A stretch of 64,000 bases of DNA from DATGZX01 sp035296965 (GTDB taxonomy: Bacteria > Planctomycetota > Planctomycetia > Gemmatales > Gemmataceae), in contig DATGZX010000298.1 of the NCBI GenBank assembly GCA_035296965.1, forward strand, positions 1-64,000, written 5' to 3'. Of this stretch, positions 8,707-17,758 are shown in pieces (within the stretch, counting starts at the first letter, position 1; every line of letters starts with the position of its first letter). The position numbers and the translations under genes were made by a program. Under the pieces are notes generated by a model. That model was not told the origin of the DNA, did not search any database, and saw only the letters and a program-made list of their open reading frames with translations.

Positions 8707-9735
8707 ATGCGCTTTCTCTCGCGCCTCAGCCTGCTTATTGCGTGGCTTGGTCTCTCGGCAACGCCGTTGGCAGCCCAGCAGAGCAGTCCGGCCGTGGGCA
8801 CCCCCAATGCCGCGGCAAAGGTGCCTACCGGGACGGCAGCAACGGTCAACGGTCAGCCCATCCTGGAAAAGGCCGTGCAGCGGGGCCTGAGACGGCAGCC
8901 GCCTGACAAGCAGGCGGAAGCGCGCAAGGAGATTCTTGAATTCCTGATAGACAACCTCCTCCTGGACCAGTACTTGCAGCAATTGCGCATTGAAGTGCCT
9001 GTGAAAGAATTAGATAGCCGAATGGCTCAGGTCCATGAAGAGATCAAGAACAGCGGACAGACCGTGGACAAGGTGATGCAAGAACTGATGCTCACCGAAG
9101 ATGAACTACGGACCCAATTGACTGCCGAGTTGCGCTGGGAAAAGTACAGCAATGAGCAGGCTTCCGATAAGATCCTGCACCAGGTTTTTGAGACGAACCC
9201 TGAGATGTTCGATGGGACGACGGTCCGCGCCCGCCATATCCTGCTGACGCCGGTCGCCAAGACCGAAGAAAACGCCAAACAAGCCATCGCTCAGCTTCGT
9301 GGTTTCAAGCAGCAGATTGAAGAACAGGTAGCGCAGGAACTGGCCAAGCTTCCCGCAAACAGCGACGAAGCGGTCCGCGAGAAAGCTCGGAACCGGGCGC
9401 TCGAGGATGCTTTCGCCGCCATCGCCAGCAAGGAATCCGCTTGCCCTTCGAAGAAGCAAGGCGGGGACCTAGGCTGGTTCCCGCGGGCCGGAAGCATGGT
9501 CGAGCCCTTTGCCAAGGTTGCCTTCGACCTGAAGCCCCATCAACTGAGCGACGTGGTCGAAACGCAATTCGGCTACCATCTTATCCTGGCAACAGATCGC
9601 CGACCTGGACGACAAACCAAGTTTGAAGACGTGAAAGACGTCGTCAAGGAAATCTATTGCGATCGCTTGCGTGAATCGTTCTGTACGCAACTGGGACCAA
9701 GGGCGAAAATCGTAATCAACCCGCCACAGCCCTGA
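8707..9735 (+). CDS. exported parvulin-type peptidyl-prolyl isomerase (SurA/PpiC-like)
   Basis: The start at 8707 follows AGGAGAA and begins a clear signal peptide (MRFLSRLSLLIAWLGLSATP, cleavage near LAAQ). The 342-residue protein has a SurA-like N-terminal helical chaperone part and a PpiC rotamase domain (about 170-310) starting VRARHILLTPV and continuing to DLGWFPRAGSMVEPF and QFGYHLILATDR. It should assist folding of exported proteins in the periplasm. It is separated from the divergent protease gene by 211 bp. No partner gene sits beside it. Confidence 0.88.
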   Translation: MRFLSRLSLLIAWLGLSATPLAAQQSSPAVGTPNAAAKVPTGTAATVNGQPILEKAVQRGLRRQPPDKQAEARKEILEFLIDNLLLDQYLQQLRIEVPVKELDSRMAQVHEEIKNSGQTVDKVMQELMLTEDELRTQLTAELRWEKYSNEQASDKILHQVFETNPEMFDGTTVRARHILLTPVAKTEENAKQAIAQLRGFKQQIEEQVAQELAKLPANSDEAVREKARNRALEDAFAAIASKESACPSKKQGGDLGWFPRAGSMVEPFAKVAFDLKPHQLSDVVETQFGYHLILATDRRPGRQTKFEDVKDVVKEIYCDRLRESFCTQLGPRAKIVINPPQP

Positions 9736-10097
9736 TCGCAGCACTGCCAAATCGAGGTGCCTTGACAGGTGTGACTTTATGTCAAGCCGTCCGGACCTGA
9801 CGGCAACGCGCGCATTTCATCCGGATCCGAGCTTGATCGCGCTCCTGGCGAGGCGCAAGGCGTTGGGAAAACAGCAGCGAGTTAATCAATTCGGGTGCCG
9901 CGGGTCGGGCTCATCCAGCAAAGCCGTCTGAAAATCACGGGTGCCCGCACTAAGCCAAATCATCTGGCCCACGCTTTTGCCCGCGGCGTATCAGCGCCAC
10001 TAACCCATTCTCGCCGACGATTTTTCCGCGGAATGACTGCAAATGCACCAATTGGCAATCATCGTATCGCAACTTTCATCTTAGCATTGCTGACGCG
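9736..10097. other. intergenic stretch, nothing recognised
   Basis: This 362-bp stretch lies between convergent genes. A short open frame at 9895-10101 has no support. I see no tRNA or strong terminator. Confidence 0.4.
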
Positions 10098-11564
10098 CTA
10101 GGCGGCAACCTCTGGGACAGCAAGCCACGGACGAGCGGGCGCGGCCTGCCGTCCATCGCGTGTCCAGAGAAGACGGTTAGCGGTCATCCAGAGGAGCAAA
10201 GCCCCAAAAGTCGCCAGTCCAAAGTCGCGCGTCAGCTCCATCCCCGGCAAATCGGGAATCGCATTCGCGAGCAGATTCCCCCCGAAGAGGAGCCACCAAC
10301 TTGCGTGGAGGCGGAGGGTTTGCTGTCCCTCCCAAGAATGGGCGAGAAACGCCATGACAAGCACTGTGGAAAGACTGAAGTAATGGAGATGGCAAACCGG
10401 GCTCAAAAGCAACATCACCAAAATGAGTGCGCCCAGGAACATCGCCTCCGAGTCCGAGGAACGTGGGCCGCGCAGGCCGGCGGCGGCAAGGGTCAAGACA
10501 GCCAGTCCGCCGCCAAGCAACCAGTGAGACATAAGCACGAAGGGACTTGCATGCGCCGGTCTCGTGGTACGATCCGGGTTGAGAATATTGTGGATGACTG
10601 CCACGAACGACTGGCTGTCCGTCGCGGTGATTTCAGTCAATTCCTTGGCTCGTGATTGATCGTCGCCATTGCTCATCACCGGCTGCCGCAAGGCCTTGTC
10701 CCATTCCTGATAGTAGGCGATGGTCCGTTCCGGCCCGAATAAGCAAGCTGGAATGACTCCAAGTCCCAGGACCAGGCCGGTCCCGCAGCTCACCAGGCAA
10801 CGCCAATCTCGCCGCCAAACAGGGTAGGCGATCAGGAATGCAGGGATGATCTTCAGACAGATGGCGGCTGCGAGCCAGAGACCTGCTCGGCGATGCTGAC
10901 CGCGCAGAACGGCCACGGCCATGCCTGCCAGCAACAAGAGGAGCAGAAGATTGACCTGGCCGCGCATGAAAGAGTGGCCGATGGGCGGAAGGCACAACAA
11001 GAATGGCCATATGCGCAGGGCCCACCAGCGCCGGCAACCGCGCGGCATGGTGCGCACGGCCGGGTCAGGCGAATTTTGCTCCAGCACACTCGCAAGCCCA
11101 TGGATGGCCCAGAACAGGCAGAGCACGCTGAACGCGTACCAAATGCCGACACTGACCGCGAACGGCAACATGCCCGTTCGATCGTAGCCGGGTGGCGGAT
11201 CGGCAAGCGGCATGAGCGCGATGGCAAAAAGCGGCGGATAGTGATAGTGCCAGCCGTTGTCGTCGGTGCTTTCGTAGAAGTTGGCGCCTGTCCGGACAGC
11301 CCAGGCAGCCCGCAGATACACGTCCAGGTCGGTCATCCGCCGGCTCATGAACGCCGAGCGTTTTTCGACGAGCGCACCGAACAAGATGAGTACCAGGATC
11401 AAGGCCACCACGCCTAGTCGCTCCAAGCGCGACGGGGTGCCATAACAGGTGCCGGGAGAGAGATGTAAGGGAACGGAGCCGGATGTTGGCACGGTCAAGT
11501 CCTTCCTTGGACGCTGCGGCAGTATCCGGCCTGCGACTGTCGGCCGGACGGCATGACTCCTCAT
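10098..11564 (-). CDS. GT87-family (DUF2029) polyprenol-phosphate-dependent mannosyltransferase-like membrane protein
   Basis: The 488-residue protein has about ten hydrophobic segments and, after the first, the loop DLDVYLRAAWAV followed by NFYES and HYHYPPLFAIALMPLA. The acidic residues in that first loop and the Y-PP motif are typical of GT87/GT-C glycosyltransferases, which transfer a sugar from a polyprenyl phosphate carrier on the outer face of the membrane. Sugar and acceptor cannot be read from sequence. The start overlaps the stop of the pseudouridine synthase gene by four bases, so it is in the same transcript. Confidence 0.8.
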   Translation of the reverse strand: MRSHAVRPTVAGRILPQRPRKDLTVPTSGSVPLHLSPGTCYGTPSRLERLGVVALILVLILFGALVEKRSAFMSRRMTDLDVYLRAAWAVRTGANFYESTDDNGWHYHYPPLFAIALMPLADPPPGYDRTGMLPFAVSVGIWYAFSVLCLFWAIHGLASVLEQNSPDPAVRTMPRGCRRWWALRIWPFLLCLPPIGHSFMRGQVNLLLLLLLAGMAVAVLRGQHRRAGLWLAAAICLKIIPAFLIAYPVWRRDWRCLVSCGTGLVLGLGVIPACLFGPERTIAYYQEWDKALRQPVMSNGDDQSRAKELTEITATDSQSFVAVIHNILNPDRTTRPAHASPFVLMSHWLLGGGLAVLTLAAAGLRGPRSSDSEAMFLGALILVMLLLSPVCHLHYFSLSTVLVMAFLAHSWEGQQTLRLHASWWLLFGGNLLANAIPDLPGMELTRDFGLATFGALLLWMTANRLLWTRDGRQAAPARPWLAVPEVAA

Positions 11565-12586
11565 TCTTTGGCTGCGCCCGCAAGCGGTCTGAATTTCCTG
11601 AGCGCAGCGAGGGTCCTTTCGAATTCCATCGGGAGCGGCGCGACGGCTTCGATTACCTTGTCGCTTCGTGGATGGCGGAAACGCAGTCGGCGGGCATGCA
11701 GCGCCTGCCTTGGCATCAGCACTTCGTCAGCTTCCGGATCGATACTGGGGTCAAGGTCGGAGAGCCGCAAACAATCCCGCCCTCCGTACGTCTTGTCCGC
11801 GAGTACCGGACAGCCGACACTTGCAAGGTGAACGCGGATCTGGTGCGTTCGGCCGGTGCGCGGATGGATGCGGCAGAAGCTGAAGCCGTGAAACCGCTCC
11901 ATAACCTCGTAGTAGCTGCAGGCCTCTTTGCCCTCATCTTCGTCTTCCGCGACGGTCATTTTGACGCGATCATGTGGATGTCGAGCAATGCGCCCTTCGA
12001 TGTAATCGCTGTCACGATCAAGCGTGCCGGCGGTGATTGCCATGTATTCCTTGAACACTTTCCGGTGCTCGAATTGATTGCTAAGACTGCGATGCGCCCC
12101 TTCATCCTTGGCCACCAGGATCACGCCGCTCGTATCGCGATCCAGCCGGTGCACAATGCCCGGCCGATAATCGCCGTTCACATGGCTCAACTCGCTGAAG
12201 CGGAATTGCAGGGCATTGACGAGCGTGCCGCTCCAGTGTCCCTTTGCCGGATGCACGACCATGTCCGCGGGTTTATTGATCACCGCGAGGAATTCGTCTT
12301 CGTAAAGAATATCGAGTGGAATGTCTTCCGGAACCGGTAACTCATGGGACGGCTCAGGCGGCCAGACGCGGATACGGTCACCATGCCGAACCTTGTAGCT
12401 CGCCTTGGCGGGGCTCTCGTTGACGATCACGCCCCCCGCATCGATTACCTTGCGGAGGGCCGACCGGCTCAAATCGGGAAACACACTCACCAGGTACTGA
12501 TCGAGCCTGGTCCCTTCTATCTTGCACTTTGCCGTAAGATCGATGGCTTGGACGGCGGCTGAAATCGTTGGTGAAGAAGGTAGCAT
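11561..12586 (-). CDS. RluA-family 23S rRNA pseudouridine synthase (RluD-like)
   Basis: The 341-residue protein has an N-terminal S4 RNA-binding domain (about 24-78, RLDQYL to RVRHGDRI-like) and a pseudouridine synthase domain with HRLDRDTSG at 146-154, where Asp149 is the catalytic residue. The later RTHQIRVHLA segment is also family-typical. The S4 plus synthase layout points to the RluD branch that modifies helix 69 of 23S rRNA, but RluC cannot be excluded. It lies 36 bp after the TPR-like membrane gene and overlaps the GT87 gene by four bases. Confidence 0.92.
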   Translation of the reverse strand: MLPSSPTISAAVQAIDLTAKCKIEGTRLDQYLVSVFPDLSRSALRKVIDAGGVIVNESPAKASYKVRHGDRIRVWPPEPSHELPVPEDIPLDILYEDEFLAVINKPADMVVHPAKGHWSGTLVNALQFRFSELSHVNGDYRPGIVHRLDRDTSGVILVAKDEGAHRSLSNQFEHRKVFKEYMAITAGTLDRDSDYIEGRIARHPHDRVKMTVAEDEDEGKEACSYYEVMERFHGFSFCRIHPRTGRTHQIRVHLASVGCPVLADKTYGGRDCLRLSDLDPSIDPEADEVLMPRQALHARRLRFRHPRSDKVIEAVAPLPMEFERTLAALRKFRPLAGAAKE

Positions 12587-12622
12587 GGCGGCGTTCGGCC
12601 CTGGGCCGACCCAGAATTGGAT

Positions 12623-13363
12623 CTACGGCCCCTTGGACTCCGGCAGTTTCAGTTCCGGGGAATCAAGTGGTTTGGATTCCTTCGCTCCCTTGGCCGCAGT
12701 TAGCGAAGTGAATTCTTCGTAGAACTTGGTGACCTCGGGAAGCTTCTCCGCAAGCAGCGCGACTCGTTGAGCAGCCTGCTTACCAAGGAAGCTTTCCGGG
12801 AATGCCGCAACTAGTTTCTTGTAATCTTCGATCGCGCGCTCGAGATCTTCCTTGATTTTGTCGGGCCCGTTCGTACCCACCAGAGATTCGCTCGCAGTCG
12901 CGACTCCCATCAGCGCCTCCTGCGCGAGTACCGGTGAGTCGGCGCACTGCTTGGATAGCCTCTCGTAAAGGTCGCGCGCACTCTTCAAATAGATAATCCC
13001 TTCGGCGCGTTGCGAGGAATTGAGCTTGGCCTGACCGTGCTGAATCGACAAGCGAGGGAAATCGAATCCCGCAGTTCTACCGGCAATTGTGTTCGGGGCC
13101 TCGTCATACAACCTCGATAGGCGCCCAGAGCCTAAGAGTGGATCCTGCTGGGCGGCGTCCACCTCGACCCATTTCGTCGAAGCGTCCACCTGTGCAGCGT
13201 AGCCGAAATATTGCCAGACCACGAAGGTCCCCACAGTCAGCACGATGAACACCCAGATCAGGGGCGAAGTAGCCCCATGGGACGACTTCATCCCTTGCAG
13301 AAAGCGGCCGAGATGATCGGCCAGCGCATTGGTGTGCAGCTGATGTCGTTGCTCCGCTTTCAT
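12623..13363 (-). CDS. membrane-anchored TPR-like protein (YfgM-type layout)
   Basis: The 246-residue protein has a short cytoplasmic N-terminus, one membrane segment at about 34-55 (LIWVFIVLTVGTFVVWQYFG), and an exported helical part with TPR-like spacing, for example ARDLYERLSKQCADSPVLAQ and AIEDYKKLVAAFPESFLGKQ. This matches the general layout of periplasmic TPR proteins tied to secretion or folding. It is first in a three-gene minus-strand run with the rRNA modification enzyme and the GT87 protein. The precise role is unknown. Confidence 0.7.
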   Translation of the reverse strand: MKAEQRHQLHTNALADHLGRFLQGMKSSHGATSPLIWVFIVLTVGTFVVWQYFGYAAQVDASTKWVEVDAAQQDPLLGSGRLSRLYDEAPNTIAGRTAGFDFPRLSIQHGQAKLNSSQRAEGIIYLKSARDLYERLSKQCADSPVLAQEALMGVATASESLVGTNGPDKIKEDLERAIEDYKKLVAAFPESFLGKQAAQRVALLAEKLPEVTKFYEEFTSLTAAKGAKESKPLDSPELKLPESKGP

Positions 13364-13622
13364 GCGGTTTTAACTCCAGGGTGACGAGGAAGCTTCTGAG
13401 TGGTGGTCTTCTTGCCGTTTCCAGATCACAACTTACGTGATGATAGGAGGCTGAGCAATTCTGGTCAATCCGAATGGTACACAGGTCCGCAGTGCTAGGG
13501 ACGGGACGGCAGCGTTGATAGCGGAGTGCTGGGCAGCCCTGGTTGGATTGCGAAGGCGAGCAGGACCGGTTATAAGCTCGATACGGTGGAAGGCATCCGT
13601 ACCTCCTCAAAAGGATACCTCG

Positions 13623-15002
13623 ATGAACTTGGCAGGCGACAGCGAAACGGCGCAAGGGTCGGAGAAACGGCGCCTGGCTGCCCTGCCGGGCGCTCGAGCG
13701 GCTCTTATCCTGTTGCTGAGCATCAATCTCTTCAACTACATAGATCGCCAGGTGTTAGCTGCAGTGCTGCCGCCCATCGAATCCGAGTTCTTTCCCCAAG
13801 GCGAGGGGCGAGACCCATATGCCGAAGCCAAACTGGGCTCACTGCAAACCGCTTTCATGGTTTCCTACATGCTCATCGCGCCGATTTTCGGCTGGATGGC
13901 AGATCGCACATCGCGCTGGTGGTTGATTGGGGTCGGAGTGATTCTGTGGAGCCTGGCCAGCGGCGGTTCGGGTTGGATACCCACTCATCTCGCAGGCTTG
14001 GCTACCCCGTTTGTTTTGCTACTTGTTACTCGCTGTTTCGTGGGCGTGGGCGAAGCCGCTTATGGACCCGCTGCGCCGACGATTATTTCGGACCTGTATC
14101 CGGTCGCAGTCCGGGGGAAGGTCCTCGCCTGGTTCTACGCGGCCATCCCGGTCGGTAGCGCACTCGGATTTGCTGTTGGTGGAATTTCCCTGAAGATCAC
14201 TCCCGAATGGCGCTATGCTTTCTATGCCGTTGTCCCGCCCGGCTTGCTGCTCGGATTAGTATGCTTCTTCATGCGAGAACCTCCTCGAGGCCAAGCCGAC
14301 ATGAGCCATGAAACCCCGTCGAGAAAGGGACGCCTCAAGGATTGCGTGACATTTTTGAAGACCCCCTCGTACGTGCTCAACACCCTGGGAATGACGGCAA
14401 TGACCTTTGCCCTCGGCGGCATGGCTTTTTGGATGCCGCGCTATATCCTGCTCGAAAAATCGGGCATTTCCGCCGACGCAGCTCCAGACGTCGTCGCAAG
14501 CAAATTAGGTGGAATCAATTTTACCTTCGGCATAATTGTTGTCGTCTCAGGGCTGGTAGCGACATTGCTAGGCGGCATCGCGGGCGACAGGCTTCGCGAT
14601 CGCTTTCCTGGTTCCTATTTCTTGGTCTCGGGTTTCTCGATGATTATCGGTTTTCCTATGGTCCTCCTGGTGCTGACGATGCCTGAACCGTGGTGTTGGA
14701 TCTTCATTTTCATTGCTTGCTTCTGTCTATTCTTTAATACGGGCCCGACAAACACGGCTCTTGCCAACGTCACACACCCTGCTATCCGATCCACTGCATT
14801 TGCACTGAACATTCTGGTGATTCACGCGCTCGGCGATGCGATTTCGCCTGCCGTCATTGGCTACATTGCCTCCGTATGGAACATGAACGCCGGACTGTTC
14901 GTTGTCAGTTTGGCGATTCTTGTCGGAGGGATTCTCTGGCTCTGGGGTGCGAAATACCTGGCACATGACACGGAACTGGCACCTACTCGATTGAGAGCGT
15001 GA
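13623..15002 (+). CDS. MFS transporter, spinster-like
   Basis: The start at 13623 is chosen because the upstream extension to 13515 lacks family similarity and the ATG follows AAAAGGATACCTCG. The 459-residue protein has twelve hydrophobic segments, beginning LLLSINLFNYIDRQVLAAVLP, a first-helix motif of spinster/sphingolipid-transporter-like MFS proteins. The loop GWMADRTSRW is the MFS signature between helices 2 and 3. The substrate is unknown. The gene is followed by a long hairpin repeat and a convergent gene. Confidence 0.88.
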   Translation: MNLAGDSETAQGSEKRRLAALPGARAALILLLSINLFNYIDRQVLAAVLPPIESEFFPQGEGRDPYAEAKLGSLQTAFMVSYMLIAPIFGWMADRTSRWWLIGVGVILWSLASGGSGWIPTHLAGLATPFVLLLVTRCFVGVGEAAYGPAAPTIISDLYPVAVRGKVLAWFYAAIPVGSALGFAVGGISLKITPEWRYAFYAVVPPGLLLGLVCFFMREPPRGQADMSHETPSRKGRLKDCVTFLKTPSYVLNTLGMTAMTFALGGMAFWMPRYILLEKSGISADAAPDVVASKLGGINFTFGIIVVVSGLVATLLGGIAGDRLRDRFPGSYFLVSGFSMIIGFPMVLLVLTMPEPWCWIFIFIACFCLFFNTGPTNTALANVTHPAIRSTAFALNILVIHALGDAISPAVIGYIASVWNMNAGLFVVSLAILVGGILWLWGAKYLAHDTELAPTRLRA

Positions 15003-15111
15003 TGAAAAAGGGCTCGGGCCCCTGGAGAACCGAGAGACTTCGCCATCTCTAATCTAAGTTCGTGATTCGCAGATTTGAAGGGTTGGCGGAGATGATTGTC
15101 GACGGACGGAG

Positions 15112-15187
15112 AACAAAAGCGGCGGAAAAGCGTCGCAGTCCAAAGAAGCCACTTTTGGACTGCGGCGCTTTTCCGCCGCTTTTGTTT
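15112..15187. repeat. long hairpin repeat, copy A
   Basis: An inverted repeat with arms of about 33 bases (ACAAAAGCGGCGGAAAAGCG onward) and a roughly ten-base loop. Arms differ by one G-T pair. It lies between the convergent stops of the MFS and PlsC genes, and its 36-base right arm is identical to that of copy B at 26505-26585. It could act as a terminator here, but copy B sits in a divergent region, so the element is probably a dispersed palindromic repeat. Confidence 0.85.
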
Positions 15188-15223
15188 CCTCTCTTTTAAC
15201 ATGACGTTCTCGCCTGTCTTATC

Positions 15224-15886
15224 TCACCTTCGGCGCACCTGCTCCGCCCGGTCTTTCGCCTTTTGCAGTTCGAACAACAGCTCATCCATCACGCGCTCCC
15301 TGGGCATATTGGCAAAATGGCTTGAAGCAATAGGCGGACGAATCGACACGCCCACCGTACCTTCCCATGGCGCACACATCAGCGGAGCTAACCGAGGCAA
15401 GAGTTGCGTCCTCGGCCAGGCGGCGAATGCTCCAGCGATCCCGACGGGAATGATCGGCATATCGACGCGCTTGATCAGCAAGTGAATTCCAGGTCGGAGA
15501 GGCTGCAGTTTGCCGTCCGATGTACGCTGTCCTTCCGGGAAGATTAGAACCGCCTGGCCTTGCTGCAATTGTTCCAGAATCGCTTTGAGCCCCTCGCGCG
15601 CAAATCCCTCCTGATTGATGGGAATCGCGTTCAAGCTGTGCATGATCCATGCCAGGAATCTAGAGTCGAAGAGAGTCCGGCGCGCCAGGTAGACCAAGTG
15701 CCGCCGGGCTGCGAGGCCGATGGGAACTGTATCTATGAAACTCTGGTGATTGGCGATCAATAGGGCTGGACCGGTGCGCGGAACATATTGCTGGCCTTCC
15801 GTGCGCAGGCTGAAACCCAAGGTCATTGCCAACATGCTCATCCAGTAATTACCTTCGTACCAGAGGTGCGACGACCACTCTCGCAT
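15224..15886 (-). CDS. plsC: 1-acylglycerol-3-phosphate O-acyltransferase (PlsC family)
   Basis: The 220-residue protein carries the acyltransferase HX4D motif as NHQSFID (His47, Asp52) and the glycerol-phosphate-binding FPEGQRTSDG motif. These are motifs I and III of the PlsC family, which acylates lysophosphatidic acid to phosphatidic acid at the inner membrane. The gene begins 25 bp after cmk, the same cmk-plsC order found in other bacteria, so both are likely in one transcript. Confidence 0.88.
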   Translation of the reverse strand: MREWSSHLWYEGNYWMSMLAMTLGFSLRTEGQQYVPRTGPALLIANHQSFIDTVPIGLAARRHLVYLARRTLFDSRFLAWIMHSLNAIPINQEGFAREGLKAILEQLQQGQAVLIFPEGQRTSDGKLQPLRPGIHLLIKRVDMPIIPVGIAGAFAAWPRTQLLPRLAPLMCAPWEGTVGVSIRPPIASSHFANMPRERVMDELLFELQKAKDRAEQVRRR

Positions 15887-15911
15887 TGACTGAGATTCCG
15901 GAAGGAGTCTT

Positions 15912-16568
15912 TTAAGAGGTAGCCTGACGTTTGCGTACTTCCCGCTCCATTCGGTCCACGACTTCTTCCAAAGTCAGGCGCGTGCTGTCGAGAACGATGG
16001 CATCGTGGGCAGGAATCATTGGCGCGAGGTCGCGCGCAGCGTCTCGGCGATCGCGTTCATCCTGGGCGGAGAGCACTTCCTCGCAAGAAACTATTTCACC
16101 TCGAGCGGCCATGTCACGCTGCCGTCTGCGCGCCCGCTCCTTGGGATCGGCAACTAGAAAGAATTTACAGGCGGCATCTGGGAAGACAACGGTCCCCTGG
16201 TCACGCCCTTCGCAGACCATGTCGCGGCCGGTAGCGAACGCCCTTTGCAAACCGACCAGATGCCGGCGGACGGCGCGGCTATCTGCAACCGCGCCCGAAG
16301 CCTTGGTCACCTGGGCCGTCCGGATGGCAACCGTCACGTCCTCGCCGTTGAAGATGACGCGCCCGGGTTCAAGCTCCATGTGAATAGTGGTCAGTAGCTT
16401 CGCCAGCGAAGGCTCGCTACGCACATCAATTTGAGCTCGAAGAGCCGCCAGCGTCACGACGCGATACATCGCGCCTGTATCCAGAAACTCAAACCCGAGG
16501 AGGCGCGCGAGAGCCTTGGCCGCGCTGCTTTTGCCGGCCCCCGCAGGTCCATCGACAGTCACGATCAT
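15912..16568 (-). CDS. cmk: (d)CMP kinase
   Basis: The start at 16568 gives MIVTVDGPAGAGKSS, with the P-loop GPAGAGKS at residues 7-14. The 218-residue length fits cytidylate kinase. Further family motifs are FLDTGAMYRVVTL, the CMP-binding FNGEDVT, and the lid segment RARRRQRDMAARG. The enzyme phosphorylates CMP and dCMP in pyrimidine salvage and nucleotide supply. It is followed by plsC at 25 bp. An eight-codon upstream extension is less likely. Confidence 0.93.
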   Translation of the reverse strand: MIVTVDGPAGAGKSSAAKALARLLGFEFLDTGAMYRVVTLAALRAQIDVRSEPSLAKLLTTIHMELEPGRVIFNGEDVTVAIRTAQVTKASGAVADSRAVRRHLVGLQRAFATGRDMVCEGRDQGTVVFPDAACKFFLVADPKERARRRQRDMAARGEIVSCEEVLSAQDERDRRDAARDLAPMIPAHDAIVLDSTRLTLEEVVDRMEREVRKRQATS

Positions 16569-16676
16569 GGCAATTCTTCGGTTGACGGCCAACTGCTGCG
16601 CGCATGAAGAAGGCGAAACGGTAGTAGTATAACCGTCTCGCCTTGAAATTCAGCGCGTCCTCAATGGCTCGCCCGG

Positions 16677-17267
16677 TCAGGGCTGTGGATGGACCCACAC
16701 TTGCATGACCTGATCCGCTGCCAGTATCCGGTTTCTTTGTGGTGTAATTCCCAGGACTTCGTAGGTGAAATTCCCGGCCGGGATCGGCTCGCTCATTCGT
16801 CGCTCAAAAGGGGCCAGATGGTATGTGCGCCGATTGACGACGATTGTCACGTCACCGGAAAAAGTGTTGACCAATTCCACATGACCTGTCGCTGCTGGCA
16901 CGCCGGCATCGGTGGGCGAGAACCCAGAGATCCGGGTTTCCGCGGATGTACGGTTGCGGAGGGTGTCGACATCTTCACGCAGCTTGGCAATTTCCTGCTT
17001 CAGCTCGCCGATCTGTTTTTGAGCAGTAGTATTTCCGGAAGCGGCATTCCGGGACAGATCATCCATTTTTGTGCCAAGGGAGCTTAAGCTATCGAGCGAT
17101 TTTCTCAGTTCTTCGAGCGACCTCTTCATCCCGTCGAGCTGCTTTTGAATGTCAGCCAGTTTCTCCGAATCAGTCGGCGGTCCAGAAGTCTCTGCAAGTG
17201 CGGGCCCTGTGGTCAGGATGCCCGCTAGAAGGGTTTGGAGGCCGATCATTTTCCAGGTGCGCATCAT
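16677..17267 (-). CDS. exported coiled-coil protein, unknown function
   Basis: I do not recognise a named family. The chosen start at 17267 follows GGAGAG and begins a signal peptide (MMRTWKMIGLQTLLAGILTT, cleavage near ALAE). The 196-residue product then has a long heptad-rich segment, from KLADIQKQLDGMKRSLEELR to IAKLREDVDTLRNR, and a C-terminal beta-rich domain with GHVELVNTFSGDVTIVVN that may be surface-exposed. The frame stays open upstream to 17756, which would add 163 codons including another hydrophobic segment; that start lies next to a terminator-like hairpin, so I prefer the shorter form. Confidence 0.65.
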   Translation of the reverse strand: MMRTWKMIGLQTLLAGILTTGPALAETSGPPTDSEKLADIQKQLDGMKRSLEELRKSLDSLSSLGTKMDDLSRNAASGNTTAQKQIGELKQEIAKLREDVDTLRNRTSAETRISGFSPTDAGVPAATGHVELVNTFSGDVTIVVNRRTYHLAPFERRMSEPIPAGNFTYEVLGITPQRNRILAADQVMQVWVHPQP

Positions 17268-17756
17268 GGGTGTCTCTCCAAATTGTCGGGCCTGCAGAAA
17301 GCAGCAATCCTCGACGGCCGGCTCCATTTCACTAACCGGCAGGATTACGGTCTGCGACAAATGCAGGGGCTCCGGCAACCCTGGGGGTGATTTGGGAACT
17401 TCCGGCTTTACCAATCCTGGCCTTTCCGGTTCTTGGTTGCGGACTGCCGCCTGAGCCGCAGGGCTCTTGAGCGTGTCGGCGCTGGTGTTATTGAGATTAG
17501 AGTAGGAATCGCCGGCGGGCAAGACAAATCCGGAATGGTCAGCATGACCTGTAGGCGGATAGCTTGCCAGGATTGCCACCAGGGCGGCAAGCAAGATCAT
17601 GCTCAGCACCAGCAATCCCGGACGCGCCGGCAGATTCATTCCAGGAAGGAGCAGGCGGCTTTCAGTAGCGCGGAGCCAACCTGCTAGCGATGATCTTAGG
17701 AGGGCCCGGCCCAACAGCCTTGCCAAGTCGCCGGGCCGGGCTCTCTGATTTGACAT
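17268..17756 (-). other. in-frame open region upstream of the coiled-coil gene; coding status uncertain
   Basis: No stop occurs between the rimI stop and 17267 in this frame. The translated region holds a hydrophobic stretch (PGLLVLSMILLAALVAILAS) followed by a proline-rich segment, so it could be a real N-terminal part or a separate small exported protein. Against this, an imperfect GC-rich hairpin at 17700-17745 directly follows the rimI stop and no good ribosome binding site precedes the first ATG codons. Confidence 0.3.
17700..17745 (-). terminator. GC-rich hairpin after rimI, possible terminator
   Basis: Thirteen pairs with one G-T (GAGGGCCCGGCCC at 17700-17712 with GGGCCGGGCTCTC at 17733-17745) around a 20-base loop, starting 14 bases after the rimI stop on the minus strand. 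No clear T-tract follows, so termination is only suggested. Confidence 0.4.
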
Positions 17757-17758
17757 TG

